From: an uncultured Myxococcales bacterium
GTDB taxonomy: Bacteria; Myxococcota_A; UBA9042; DTJE01
Assembly (NCBI GenBank): GCA_937975765.1
Contig: CALJUR010000041.1
Coordinates: 1 to 26,560, forward strand
DNA length: 26,560 nt
Reading direction: 5' to 3'
In this document: in pieces, positions 9,601-16,041 of the stretch
Layout of the letters: the number at the start of each line of letters is the position of its first letter
Position numbering within the stretch: the first letter of the stretch is position 1
Translations under genes and position numbers: made by a program
The notes under the pieces: model-generated
The model's input: the letters and a program-made list of their open reading frames with translations, nothing else
Database searches by the model: none
What the model was told of the DNA's origin: nothing

Positions 9601-10057
9601 CCTGGCCCTGCCGTGCGCGTGGTCCGCGTCCGGCGGCGGGACGGGGGATGCCGGGTGGCTGGACGACCTGGGGCTGTCCGGGGCGATCGAGGAGGCCGGG
9701 GCGAACGGTGCGCACGTGCCCGGGAGGCTGCTGCTGAGGACCGTGCTGGAGAACCGGGAGGCGTTCCAGGAAATGGCCGCCAGCGGCCTGCACGCGGTGT
9801 TTTCGAGGCTGCTCGGAAGTCCCCTGGCCCGCACGGCGATCCGGCTGCACGCTCACGACGGCGTCGAGTACTTCCACCAGGAGGCGTTCGAGGAGCTCGT
9901 GGCCTGGCTGTTTCGGGTCGCGAGGTACGAGGGCGGCAGGGCGGACCGGCAGGTGGTCGAGGCGCTGCAGGTGCGTGCCTTCGAGGCTGCGCGCGCCGCA
10001 GGCTACCGGGTCGACCGTTTCCTGGAAATCCTGGCGCAACCCGAGCGGGCGCTGTAG
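6671..10057 (+). CDS. Very long GH13-type alpha-amylase-fold protein
   Basis: Predicted alpha-glucan-active hydrolase or transglycosidase, 1128 residues, about twice a simple amylase. Residues 1-290 are a helical N-terminal region with no family I recognise, containing a Gly run (about 254-260). The TIM-barrel follows with the GH13 signatures: region I DMVPNH (404-409), region II RFDAAM with nucleophile Asp524, region III LAEAFW with acid/base Glu589, and region IV NNPDE with Asp650. In region IV the usual His before Asp is Pro, as also seen in GlgE-like maltosyltransferases. A short repetition of Gly-Leu-Pro-Met-Phe-Gly-His motifs after region IV is typical of the fold. The C-terminal ~280 residues are Ala-rich and helical. 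There is no signal peptide, so it is probably cytoplasmic. ATG 6671 is chosen because GGAGG lies at 6660-6664; an in-frame GTG at 6656 overlaps that site. Confidence 0.88.
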   Translation: MRRNDDYFPYEIQISQAMWDRLELGRVRAEMEALGNVPDVMFLRHAATRLNRQPDRAGRPVHARLMRLYALQTRILRYVIARYADEMQPGVLLQAEREAREAASSLEVERCERGFVQQFPATPVLDGAVAAGDFLSGAGLQGRRLDRVVREMLLLRVAAENPAIEDFRVLLDDAPLEAKTAYRRLVAIVESFLRSAPGVNPRGDTLPDLLRAPILASPTSLAGQMEYIRERWADLLPPGILSEIQVAFDVMREEEREWGGGGGGPAQVLEFQGAGGMAAGYPEYEAFSRDADWMSNVVLMAKMVYVWLDQMSRRYGRPIQRLDQIPDEEIDRLARWGFTGLWLIGLWERSPASQRIKQVAGNPDAIASAYSLYDYQVAWDLGGEEALQGLKDRLATRGIRLASDMVPNHTGLYSRWTVEHPDWFIQSEWPPYPAYRFTGPDVSPDPRISLRIEDGYWEKRDAAVVFQHVDNATGRVRYLYHGNDGTSTPWNDTAQLDYLLPEVREAVIRTILDVARRSPIIRFDAAMTLAKKHYQRLWYPQSGQGNGVPSRAEHGMTQAEFDRVFPVEFWREVVDRVAVEAPDTLLLAEAFWLMEGYFVRTLGMHRVYNSAFMNMLKNEDNANYRQTVKNVLEFNPEILKRFVNFMNNPDELTAVEQFGKEGKYVGAAVLLATMPGLPMFGHGQVEGFHEKYGMEFRKARWDEPVDEHLVGVHERAIFPLMRKRYLFSGSENFAFYDFFAGDRVNEDVFAYSNRAGDERGLILYHNRYASTAGWIRTSTAMAHKDAGGGMATSCTTLGKALQFDPSPGVFYAFRDGATGLEFLRAGRDLDQKGLYIQLGAYEYKAFLDFREIRDDDRGSWEQVEQHLAGAGTADLAGTFRRVRYAPVHEALAGLFDPAGTMAVAGREEAGTSRRLEAIRTLQARVRALAEALATREGNAADAAAVARAAEAFAIRLDAAGQGGEALDSSQGRVLLACLALPCAWSASGGGTGDAGWLDDLGLSGAIEEAGANGAHVPGRLLLRTVLENREAFQEMAASGLHAVFSRLLGSPLARTAIRLHAHDGVEYFHQEAFEELVAWLFRVARYEGGRADRQVVEALQVRAFEAARAAGYRVDRFLEILAQPERAL

Positions 10058-10079
10058 GGCGGGGGCCCCGTCCCCCGCC
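10058..10079 (+). terminator. Hairpin directly after the amylase-fold gene, no U-tract
   Basis: GGCGGGGG (10058-10065) pairs perfectly with CCCCCGCC (10072-10079) across a 6-base loop, starting at the base after the stop codon. There is no T-run, so intrinsic termination is uncertain. A second GC-rich inverted repeat, GGGCGG (10119-10124) with CCGCCC (10137-10142), lies between the convergent genes and could serve the opposite strand. The rest of the 135-base gap shows nothing further. Confidence 0.4.
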
Positions 10080-10192
10080 TCCCCGATTCCCTGTCTCCTG
10101 GAGCAGGTCGAACGCCCTGGGCGGAGCGCGGGGGCCCCGCCCTGCATCCCGGCCGGCCCCGTTGTCCCCGGTCTCCTCGTCCCTCGCCAGCC

Positions 10193-11578
10193 TCAGGTCA
10201 CGCCGGGCCGATCCCCGACCAGTGCGGCGACCCGCCTGGACCAGCGGCGCAGCGCGGCCTCGTCGGGCCTTGCGGGATGGAACGCGTGCGCGGCGTGCAC
10301 CGCGAACATCCGGGGAAGCGCCGCGGACATCCGGGCGGCCAGGATCGGCCTGCGGGCGGCGCCGGCGATCGTGCGGGCCAGGTCGCCCGGTCCCATCGCG
10401 GGCATCCTCTGGTCCAGGGCGGCGGTGGCGCTGCCCGCCGTCATCAGGCCGCATTCCAGCAGCCCGGACACCTCGGGACCGGACAGGGACTGGGTCATCC
10501 GGCGGAAGACGTCGTAGGCCGCGTGGACCGCGCCGCGATCCCGATGGAACGCCGCCTGGTAGGCCCACATGGCCTCGATCGAACCCGGGTCGTCGTGGCC
10601 CGAAACGGAATCGGCCAGCATCCGGGAGGCGATCAGCGCGCTGCCGATGCCGCATCCCGAGGGCGGGAAGACCTGGCAGCCCGCATCCCCGACCAGCGCG
10701 ATCCCGGGGGCGGACAGGCGCTCGTACGGCCGGCGGATCGGGATCAGGCCCTCGCCGCCGAAGCGGACCGGCCCGATCCAGGGATGCTGGTGCCGCAGTT
10801 CGTCCATCATCCGGCGCGCTCCCGGCGTCCGACCGTCCCAGGCCATCCCGGTCAGGATGCCGATCTCGTCCAGGCGATCGTCCGGGTGAAGGATGCAGGT
10901 CGAGAAGCCCCCGTTGACGCCGGCCCAGGCCATGAAGGTGCCGGGCATCGCGCCGATGCGCCCGAGGAAGGCCGCCGCGGCGGACCGGTCCGCGATGTCG
11001 CAGACGTATTGCGCGGCCGAGCACAGGTCGCCCACGCCGACGTCGGGGCAGCAGCGCGCCAGGGCCGGGACCTGCCTGCGCAGGACGCCCCCGATGCCGC
11101 CGGCATCCACGAACAGGCGGGCGCGGTACTCGCGGGTCTCGCGCCGGGTCCCGTCAAGAGCCTCCGCATGCAGCAGGTGGGGCCGCCCATCCGCGTCGCA
11201 CAGCAGTTCGCCGGCACGCGTCCGGGGCGAGACGATCGCGCCGCGATCGACGGCACCCTGGCGAAGGCGGGCGGACAGCAGGCGCACGTCCACCGCCCAC
11301 ATCGGGCTGGCCTCCAGCCGGACGCGCCCGCCCGAGGGAGACATCAGGAGGTAGGGCACGTCGTGGTTGCGGGCCTCGGGCCAGGCCGGGCGCGGGATCC
11401 GGGCACGGTCGAACATCCAGGGGGGCAGGTCGTCGGACCAGGTCGCCCCGGCCCGGTCCAGCGGGCGGGCATCCAGCAGGTGGACGCGAAGCCCCGCCTC
11501 GGCAAGGCAGCAGGCTGCGGCCGCGCCGGACGAGCCCGCCCCAACCACCACGGCATCCGTTTCGATTTGCAAGGCCAT
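10193..11578 (-). CDS. FAD-dependent oxidoreductase (geranylgeranyl-reductase / flavin monooxygenase superfamily)
   Basis: 461 residues. An N-terminal Rossmann nucleotide-binding motif VVGAGSSG (11-18) is followed by a typical LLDARP acidic strand end at about 34-39. A second FAD motif, ALVGDAG with Asp298, followed by PPSGCGIGSAL, is the flavin-binding GD signature of the PHBH/geranylgeranyl-reductase and halogenase-like group. The substrate cannot be read from sequence; isoprenoid reduction, halogenation or hydroxylation are all possible. Conserved-looking Cys pairs (CC at 176-177, C186, C193) are unusual for the family. The ATG has GGAGGAT six bases upstream, but that site is the 3' arm of a perfect hairpin beginning at the stop of the preceding tRNA-modification gene (see separate entry), so translation is probably coupled to that gene. 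Confidence 0.85.
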   Translation of the reverse strand: MALQIETDAVVVGAGSSGAAAACCLAEAGLRVHLLDARPLDRAGATWSDDLPPWMFDRARIPRPAWPEARNHDVPYLLMSPSGGRVRLEASPMWAVDVRLLSARLRQGAVDRGAIVSPRTRAGELLCDADGRPHLLHAEALDGTRRETREYRARLFVDAGGIGGVLRRQVPALARCCPDVGVGDLCSAAQYVCDIADRSAAAAFLGRIGAMPGTFMAWAGVNGGFSTCILHPDDRLDEIGILTGMAWDGRTPGARRMMDELRHQHPWIGPVRFGGEGLIPIRRPYERLSAPGIALVGDAGCQVFPPSGCGIGSALIASRMLADSVSGHDDPGSIEAMWAYQAAFHRDRGAVHAAYDVFRRMTQSLSGPEVSGLLECGLMTAGSATAALDQRMPAMGPGDLARTIAGAARRPILAARMSAALPRMFAVHAAHAFHPARPDEAALRRWSRRVAALVGDRPGVT

Positions 11579-11581
11579 GTC

Positions 11582-11600
11582 ATCCTCCGGTGCGGAGGAT
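11582..11600 (-). promoter_or_regulatory. Hairpin sequestering the ribosome binding site of the FAD oxidoreductase gene
   Basis: Read on the minus strand, ATCCTCCG (11600-11593) and CGGAGGAT (11589-11582) form a perfect 8-bp stem with a 3-base loop. The 3' arm is the Shine-Dalgarno sequence for the ATG at 11578, and the 5' arm begins inside the TAA stop (11602-11600) of the upstream gene. A ribosome reaching that stop would open the stem. The pairing is seen; the coupling role is inferred. Confidence 0.5.
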
Positions 11601-12766
11601 TATAGGCGGGTCTCCAGCAGCCGCGCGATGACATCCGTCAGCATCCCGAGTCGCGTGCCGGCACGGCCCTGGCCGCAGGCCTCCGTCGGCCCGCCGTGCG
11701 CGGCCTGCCAGTCCTCCAGCGAGCCGATCTTCCGGCGGTGGAACTCCCGCAGGACCTGGCGGACGTCGATGCGGACCTCGGGCAGACAGCCGCCCTCGTT
11801 TGTCACCAGGCCGGTGGAATGGCAGCCCCACGAGCACAGGACGTCGGACGGGCGCAGGAAGGACGCCCACCGGGCGGCGAAGGACTCCCAGGACTCGCCC
11901 GCCAGAAGGCGCTGGGCCGGGATTTCGCAATGGCCTGCCGCCGATGGCGCCAGGGGGCGCCGCGGGGCGAGGATCGCCTCGAAGCGCTGGCCGGTGGCGG
12001 GGCGCACCGCGACCCAGTGCACCAGTTCGTCGGGGATCCCGGTGGCCGCCGCGCGGGGCCACGCGTTCGCCTCGCCGGCGACGCAGAGGAGGTCCCCGGG
12101 ACGGGAGGTCAACGCTGCCGGCAGCGCCGGAGGAGGGGGCGCGGGACGGCGGCGCACGCGCGTCCGGGGGGCGTGGCACACCTCGGCATGACGCACCTGG
12201 AAGTCCACCATCCGGCGGAACGGTGCCAGCAGGCTGCGCATCCCCTCGGCATCCGCTTCCAGCACGCCCAGCACGTGCACCAGGGCCTCGATCGTCGAGA
12301 CGCAGTCCTCGGCGGGCTCGCGGCGGATCCGGTACTCGCTGGCGCTGGGCGGACGGAAGGCGTATCGCGGCAAGGCCCTCAGCGACTGGTTCCGGTGGAC
12401 CAGCTTGGCGGCCTGCGACCAGGTACCGTCGACGACCACCAGGGTGACGGGGTGGCCGGGGGGCCCAAGGAGGATGTCCGGGGCCTCGGGACCGGGAAAC
12501 AGCAGGACCGCGGGACGCAGGGGGTCGGAGATGGCCTTCCGGAATCCCGGATCCTCCTCCCACTCGATGCCGACGTGCAGTTCGGAATTGGGCAGGCACA
12601 GGTGCGCCATGCGGGCCGTGCCGACGGCGACCCGGGACTCCCGGGGATGCTGCAGGAAGACGACGTGCGTCCGCGTCGGGACCACGGGAAGGTCCGCGCA
12701 CCAGCAGGCCGCATCGGGTCGCCGGCAGCGCGGGCAGGTCTTTCGGGCGACGGGGGACGGGTCCAC
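11600..12766 (-). CDS. DTW-domain tRNA-uridine aminocarboxypropyltransferase with extra C-terminal domain
   Basis: TapT-type enzymes transfer the aminocarboxypropyl group of SAM to tRNA uridine (acp3U47 in E. coli). With the GTG start at 12766 the protein is 388 residues. The N-terminal ~200 residues are the DTW domain: Cys11, Cys14, Cys21, Cys23 form the Zn-knuckle-like CxxC-CxC motif, LQHPRE follows, the signature DGTW is at 113-116, and YRIRREP is near 145-151. After a Pro/Arg linker (about 205-220) comes a 165-residue domain absent from the ~230-residue bacterial enzymes. Its strand and helix pattern resembles a DnaQ-like 3'-5' exonuclease, but the catalytic acidic motif looks degraded. 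GTG 12766 has GGGAGG upstream and sits just below a candidate promoter; an in-frame ATG at 12838 would lie upstream of that promoter. Confidence 0.85.
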   Translation of the reverse strand: MDPSPVARKTCPRCRRPDAACWCADLPVVPTRTHVVFLQHPRESRVAVGTARMAHLCLPNSELHVGIEWEEDPGFRKAISDPLRPAVLLFPGPEAPDILLGPPGHPVTLVVVDGTWSQAAKLVHRNQSLRALPRYAFRPPSASEYRIRREPAEDCVSTIEALVHVLGVLEADAEGMRSLLAPFRRMVDFQVRHAEVCHAPRTRVRRRPAPPPPALPAALTSRPGDLLCVAGEANAWPRAAATGIPDELVHWVAVRPATGQRFEAILAPRRPLAPSAAGHCEIPAQRLLAGESWESFAARWASFLRPSDVLCSWGCHSTGLVTNEGGCLPEVRIDVRQVLREFHRRKIGSLEDWQAAHGGPTEACGQGRAGTRLGMLTDVIARLLETRL

Positions 12767-12787
12767 GTGATCCTCCCGGGTCGGCGA

Positions 12788-12816
12788 AGGGTACCCGCGC
12801 GGACGAGGGATCTCAA
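12788..12816 (-). promoter_or_regulatory. Candidate promoter of the DTW gene
   Basis: On the minus strand TTGAGA (12816-12811) and TACCCT (12793-12788) are 17 bases apart. The -35 matches five of six positions, the -10 only three. Transcription would begin close to 12781, a few bases before the ribosome binding site for GTG 12766. Confidence 0.35.
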
Positions 12817-12933
12817 GGGGACCCGGCCCGACATCCATCCCTGCGTCGCGGAAGGCGGAACGCGCCCTTAGGGGACCCGGGCGGATCGCGCAGCACTACA
12901 CTGGAACCGAACCCGACGTCGAGGAGGTGTGCC

Positions 12934-13425
12934 GTGCCGGTATGCAGCAGGCTCAAGGCGTTCCTGGAGCGGGAAGGGGTGGCCTACACCGCCGTGGACC
13001 ACCCGCTGGCCTACTCGGCGCAGGACGTGGCCCGGTCGGCGCACGTCGGCGCCCGCACGATGGTCAAAACGATCGTGGTGGATGCCGACGGGCGAACGTA
13101 CATGGTTGCCGTGGCTGCCAGCCAGAGGGTCAGCCCGCGGAAACTGCAGGATGCGCTGGGCGCCAGCCACGTCCGGCTGAAGAAGGAGGAAGACCTGGCG
13201 GCGATCTTCGGCGACTGCGAGCCGGGCGCGATGCCGCCGTTCGGCGTCCTGTACGACATGCCGGTCATCGCGGACCCGCTGCTGTGGCTGGACGAGGACA
13301 TCGAGTTCAACGCGGGCGACCACCTGACCGTGGTGAAGATGAAGTTCGCGGATTACGTGCGACTGGTCCACCCGATCCAGGCCGAGGTCACCGGCGAGCC
13401 GGACGAGGACCTGTACTGGCGCTGA
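12934..13425 (+). CDS. YbaK/ProX-type aminoacyl-tRNA deacylase domain protein
   Basis: 163 residues, the usual size of the single-domain family, which hydrolyses mischarged aminoacyl-tRNAs such as Cys- or Ala-tRNA-Pro in trans. Visible family features are the YTAVDHPLAYSAQDVA opening, Lys45 in MVKTIVV (the conserved lysine), the LKKEEDL segment and the GAMPPFG loop (98-104) that shapes the active site. The GTG start at 12934 has an excellent GAGGAGGTG at 12921-12929. It is transcribed alone, divergent from the DTW gene and convergent with the DUF89 gene, from which it is separated by only six bases with no hairpin between them. The specificity for a given tRNA cannot be determined here. Confidence 0.9.
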   Translation: MPVCSRLKAFLEREGVAYTAVDHPLAYSAQDVARSAHVGARTMVKTIVVDADGRTYMVAVAASQRVSPRKLQDALGASHVRLKKEEDLAAIFGDCEPGAMPPFGVLYDMPVIADPLLWLDEDIEFNAGDHLTVVKMKFADYVRLVHPIQAEVTGEPDEDLYWR

Positions 13426-13431
13426 CGCGGT

Positions 13432-14295
13432 TCACGATGCCCGGAAGGCCGGCGGCAGCAGCGCGTGCGTGCCGACCGGCAGGCCGACGTGGCGGGCGAT
13501 GACGGGGCATTTCACCTTGAACCAGAAGGCGATGCCGTCGCGCGACCCGCTGAGTGTCTCGAAGTTGCCCTGGCCCTTGGCGATGACCAGGTCCGCGCGA
13601 TCGAACCGCCGCCGGAAATCCGCGCTGCAATCGCGGAGGAGGGTTCCCGGGGCATCGGATCCGTTGTCGATCACCGGGACGATCTCGTGCAACCCCACCT
13701 GCCGGGCATCGTCGAGGACGGCATCGTTCAGCACCGGCGCCCCGCGGACGGCGACGGTGACCCGGCCGGGCCCCAGGGCCTCGATGACCAGGCGATCGAC
13801 CGCGATCTCGCCCGCGTTGTCGGCCAGGTAGAGGATGTCCCTGGCCCGGGCGGACGCGGCCAGGAACCCGGACCATTCTCCGCGGGGCGCCTCCTCGGGC
13901 AGGCCGCCCAGCGCCGCCCGGACATCGCCCTCGTCGAGGGTAGGGGAGACCCCCAGGTCGATGGCGTTGGCCGCCACGGAGAGGCGCGCGGCCGTCCACA
14001 GGGGATCGGCGGACATGCGCATCCGTTCCCGGAACTCGGGCAGGGCCGCCATGGCGATCTCGTTGAAGCGCCTCCTGGCGACTTGGTAGGGATCCTCGAC
14101 CCCCGTCAGTTCGCGAAGACGCCGATGGATCGCCTGCCCGACGATGGGCGGCGGCTGGTCGAGGTCCAGGTCCGCCGCCATGCGCAGCACCTCCCGGACG
14201 ATGCGCTCGTGCACCGCGACGTCCGGGGTGACGTTTCGTGCCGCGTGGAGGGCCTGGCGGAGGAAGCAAGGCACGCAATCCAGGAAGGTGTTCAA
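13432..14295 (-). CDS. DUF89 / ARMT1-like domain protein (possible metal-dependent phosphatase)
   Basis: 287 residues. Bacterial members of this family start with a CxPCxxRQ motif, seen here as DCVPCFLRQ at residues 6-14. Central motifs are LADNAGEIAVD (Asp and Asn metal ligands), RGAPVLNDAV, DLVIAKGQGNFETL and FWFKVKCPVIA, all characteristic of the DUF89 damage-control phosphatase fold. Family members remove phosphate from damaged or overflow sugar phosphates; the bacterial CxxC subgroup is poorly characterised. The start is a TTG at 14295-14293 that overlaps the stop of the cysteine desulfurase gene as TTGA, with GGGAGG about 9 bases upstream; no ATG or GTG fits the conserved N-terminus. 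It is the third gene of the iscU-iscS-like operon, suggesting a role tied to iron-sulfur or sulfur metabolism; that link is inference. Confidence 0.88.
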   Translation of the reverse strand: MNTFLDCVPCFLRQALHAARNVTPDVAVHERIVREVLRMAADLDLDQPPPIVGQAIHRRLRELTGVEDPYQVARRRFNEIAMAALPEFRERMRMSADPLWTAARLSVAANAIDLGVSPTLDEGDVRAALGGLPEEAPRGEWSGFLAASARARDILYLADNAGEIAVDRLVIEALGPGRVTVAVRGAPVLNDAVLDDARQVGLHEIVPVIDNGSDAPGTLLRDCSADFRRRFDRADLVIAKGQGNFETLSGSRDGIAFWFKVKCPVIARHVGLPVGTHALLPPAFRAS

Positions 14296-15452
14296 CCGGC
14301 CGTGCCTCCCACGCTGGAGATCTGCCGCAGCCGGGCGACCGTTCCCGCCAGCGCCCGAACTGCCAGGTCGATATCCTGCGGGCGGGTCCCGCGGCCCAGG
14401 GAAACGCGGATGGTCCCCTGGGCCTCCTCCCGCGAGAGCCCCATGGCGAGCAGGACGTGGGAGGGCTCGGGTTCGCCGGTGGAGCAGGCCGATCCGGTCG
14501 AAACGCAGATCCCCTGGACGTCCAGCCCGAGGACGATGGACTCGCCATCGACGGCCTGGAAACCGAGGCTGGAGGTGTTGGGAACGCGCGGCGCCATCGC
14601 GCCGTGGACCCGCGCCGAGGGGACTGCCGCCAGGACTTCGAGTTCGAGACGATCGCGCAGATCCGCCTGCCGCCGGCCCTCGACGTCCTGCCCCTCGAAG
14701 GCCAGCGCCATGGCCTCCGCGAACCCGACGATGGCGGCGACGTTCTCCGTGCCCGCGCGAAGGCCCAGTTCCTGCGCGCCGCCGGTCGTGACGGGCGAGA
14801 TCGGGGTACCCCGGCGGGCGTACAGAACCGCCGCCCCCTTCGGCCCGTAAAGCTTGTGCGCCGAGACGGTGACCAGGTCCGCGCCAAGGCCGGCGAGGGG
14901 GCCCGGGAGCTTGCCGGCAGACTGGACCGCGTCGGTGTGGAACACGATGCCCCGCCCATGCACCCGCCGGGCGATCTCCTCGACCGGCTGGACGACCCCG
15001 GTCTCGTTGTTGGCGTGCATGACGCTGACCAGGACGGTGTCGGCCCGCAGGCTGCGGGCCAGCGCATCGGCGTCCACGACCCCGTCCGCGGTCACGGGCA
15101 CGCGGGTGACCTGCCATCCCTCGGCCTCGAGGGACCTGCCTGTGTTCAGCACGGCGTGGTGCTCGATCGAGGAGACCACGACATGTCGACCTTTCGAGCC
15201 GAGCGCACGGGCCACGCCGCGCAGCGCCAGGTTGTCCGCCTCCGTCCCGCTGCTGCAGAAGACGATCTCCGCCGGCCGGCAGCCGACGTGGTCCGCGATC
15301 CGCTTCCGGGCGCGCTCGACCGCGGTCCTGGCCTCGTTGCCGAATCGGTAGGGGCTGGACGGGTTCCCGAAGCGTTCCTTCAGGTAGGGCAGCATGGCCT
15401 CGAACACCCGGGGCGCCATCGGCGTGGTGGCGTTGTGGTCCAGGTAGATCAT
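14292..15452 (-). CDS. iscS: Cysteine desulfurase (IscS/NifS family)
   Basis: PLP enzyme that takes sulfur from cysteine and passes it as persulfide to a scaffold; it could also deliver selenium. 386 residues, the standard length. The N-terminal IYLDHNATTP, the FCSSGTEADN phosphate-binding loop, SIEHHAV with its cofactor His, NNETG, the FHTDAVQSAGK motif, the PLP lysine Lys200 in SAHKLYGPKG, and the catalytic Cys323 in STGSACSTG are all present, placing it in the NifS/IscS class with a mobile Cys loop. Its start overlaps the stop of the scaffold gene (ATGA, 15452-15449), and its stop overlaps the TTG of the DUF89 gene, so the three are translationally coupled. With a single scaffold partner and no other isc genes here, NifS would be an equally valid label. 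Confidence 0.95.
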   Translation of the reverse strand: MIYLDHNATTPMAPRVFEAMLPYLKERFGNPSSPYRFGNEARTAVERARKRIADHVGCRPAEIVFCSSGTEADNLALRGVARALGSKGRHVVVSSIEHHAVLNTGRSLEAEGWQVTRVPVTADGVVDADALARSLRADTVLVSVMHANNETGVVQPVEEIARRVHGRGIVFHTDAVQSAGKLPGPLAGLGADLVTVSAHKLYGPKGAAVLYARRGTPISPVTTGGAQELGLRAGTENVAAIVGFAEAMALAFEGQDVEGRRQADLRDRLELEVLAAVPSARVHGAMAPRVPNTSSLGFQAVDGESIVLGLDVQGICVSTGSACSTGEPEPSHVLLAMGLSREEAQGTIRVSLGRGTRPQDIDLAVRALAGTVARLRQISSVGGTAG

Positions 15453-15901
15453 GGCAGTGACCGCCTCTTCTCCCAGTCGTCGATGGCCGCCTGCAGGGCA
15501 CGAACACCCAGCAGCGAGCAGTGCCTCTTCTTCTCCGGGATGCCGCCCAGCGCCTCGACGACGTCGTCATCGGTGATGCGTCGCGCCGCGTCGAGGGTCC
15601 GGTTCTCGGCGAGGGCGGTCAGCATGCTGCTGGTCGCGATGGCGCCGGGGCAGCCGAAGGACTTGAAGGCGATCCGGGCGATCCTGCCGTCCCGCACGGT
15701 GATCCAGAGTTTCATCTGGTCGCCGCAGGACGGGTCGCCGACCAGGCCGAACCCGTCGGCCTCATCACCGGCGAGTTCGCCCACGTTCCGGGGGTTCATG
15801 AAGTGGTCGATCACCACCTCGTTGTAGAAGAGCACCGGGCCCTCAAGTCCCTCGGGATCGATTTCGGCGTCGTCGTGCACGTCGTCGCGTTCGTCGCTCA
15901 C
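15449..15901 (-). CDS. iscU: IscU/NifU-N-type iron-sulfur cluster scaffold
   Basis: 150-residue scaffold on which [2Fe-2S]/[4Fe-4S] clusters are built from sulfur delivered by the adjacent desulfurase. The three cluster cysteines are Cys59 (DPSCGD, with the conserved Asp61), Cys84 (SFGCPGA) and Cys128 (KRHCSLL). FYNEVVIDHFMNPRNVG (25-41) is the usual N-terminal motif. There is an extra acidic N-terminal stretch of ~20 residues and no C-terminal NFU domain, so it is IscU-like rather than full NifU. The GTG at 15901 is chosen because AAGGTGG lies at 15909-15903; an in-frame GTG at 15961 has no ribosome binding site and would sit at the predicted transcription start. Confidence 0.93.
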   Translation of the reverse strand: MSDERDDVHDDAEIDPEGLEGPVLFYNEVVIDHFMNPRNVGELAGDEADGFGLVGDPSCGDQMKLWITVRDGRIARIAFKSFGCPGAIATSSMLTALAENRTLDAARRITDDDVVEALGGIPEKKRHCSLLGVRALQAAIDDWEKRRSLP

Positions 15902-15966
15902 GTCCACCTTCCCCGTTGCGAATCGTGTCCCGATGCAAGCCGCACCGGCAACGGGACGCACGGGGG

Positions 15967-15994
15967 ATTAGACCCCTGGGCGCCGCGGTGTCAA
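15967..15994 (-). promoter_or_regulatory. Sigma-70-like promoter of the iscU-iscS-DUF89 operon
   Basis: On the minus strand a perfect TTGACA (15994-15989) is followed after 16 bases by TCTAAT (15972-15967, five of six). This is the best promoter match in the window. It gives a leader of roughly 60 bases before GTG 15901. I see no clear IscR-type operator. Confidence 0.55.
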
Positions 15995-16041
15995 GACCTG
16001 GACCCGCGGAAGAAGGGGGAGGGACGGGCTGGACGGTACCC

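Noticed and set aside
6122..10147. 1341-residue open frame on the minus strand opposite the amylase-fold gene
   Set aside because: Composition is Arg/Pro/Gln/His-rich without motifs, and the opposite strand encodes a clear GH13 protein; long antisense frames are expected at this GC content.
11601..11606. Perfect TATAAT on the minus strand at the end of the DTW gene
   Set aside because: No -35-like hexamer at 16-18 bases upstream; it is formed by the last Leu codon and the stop.
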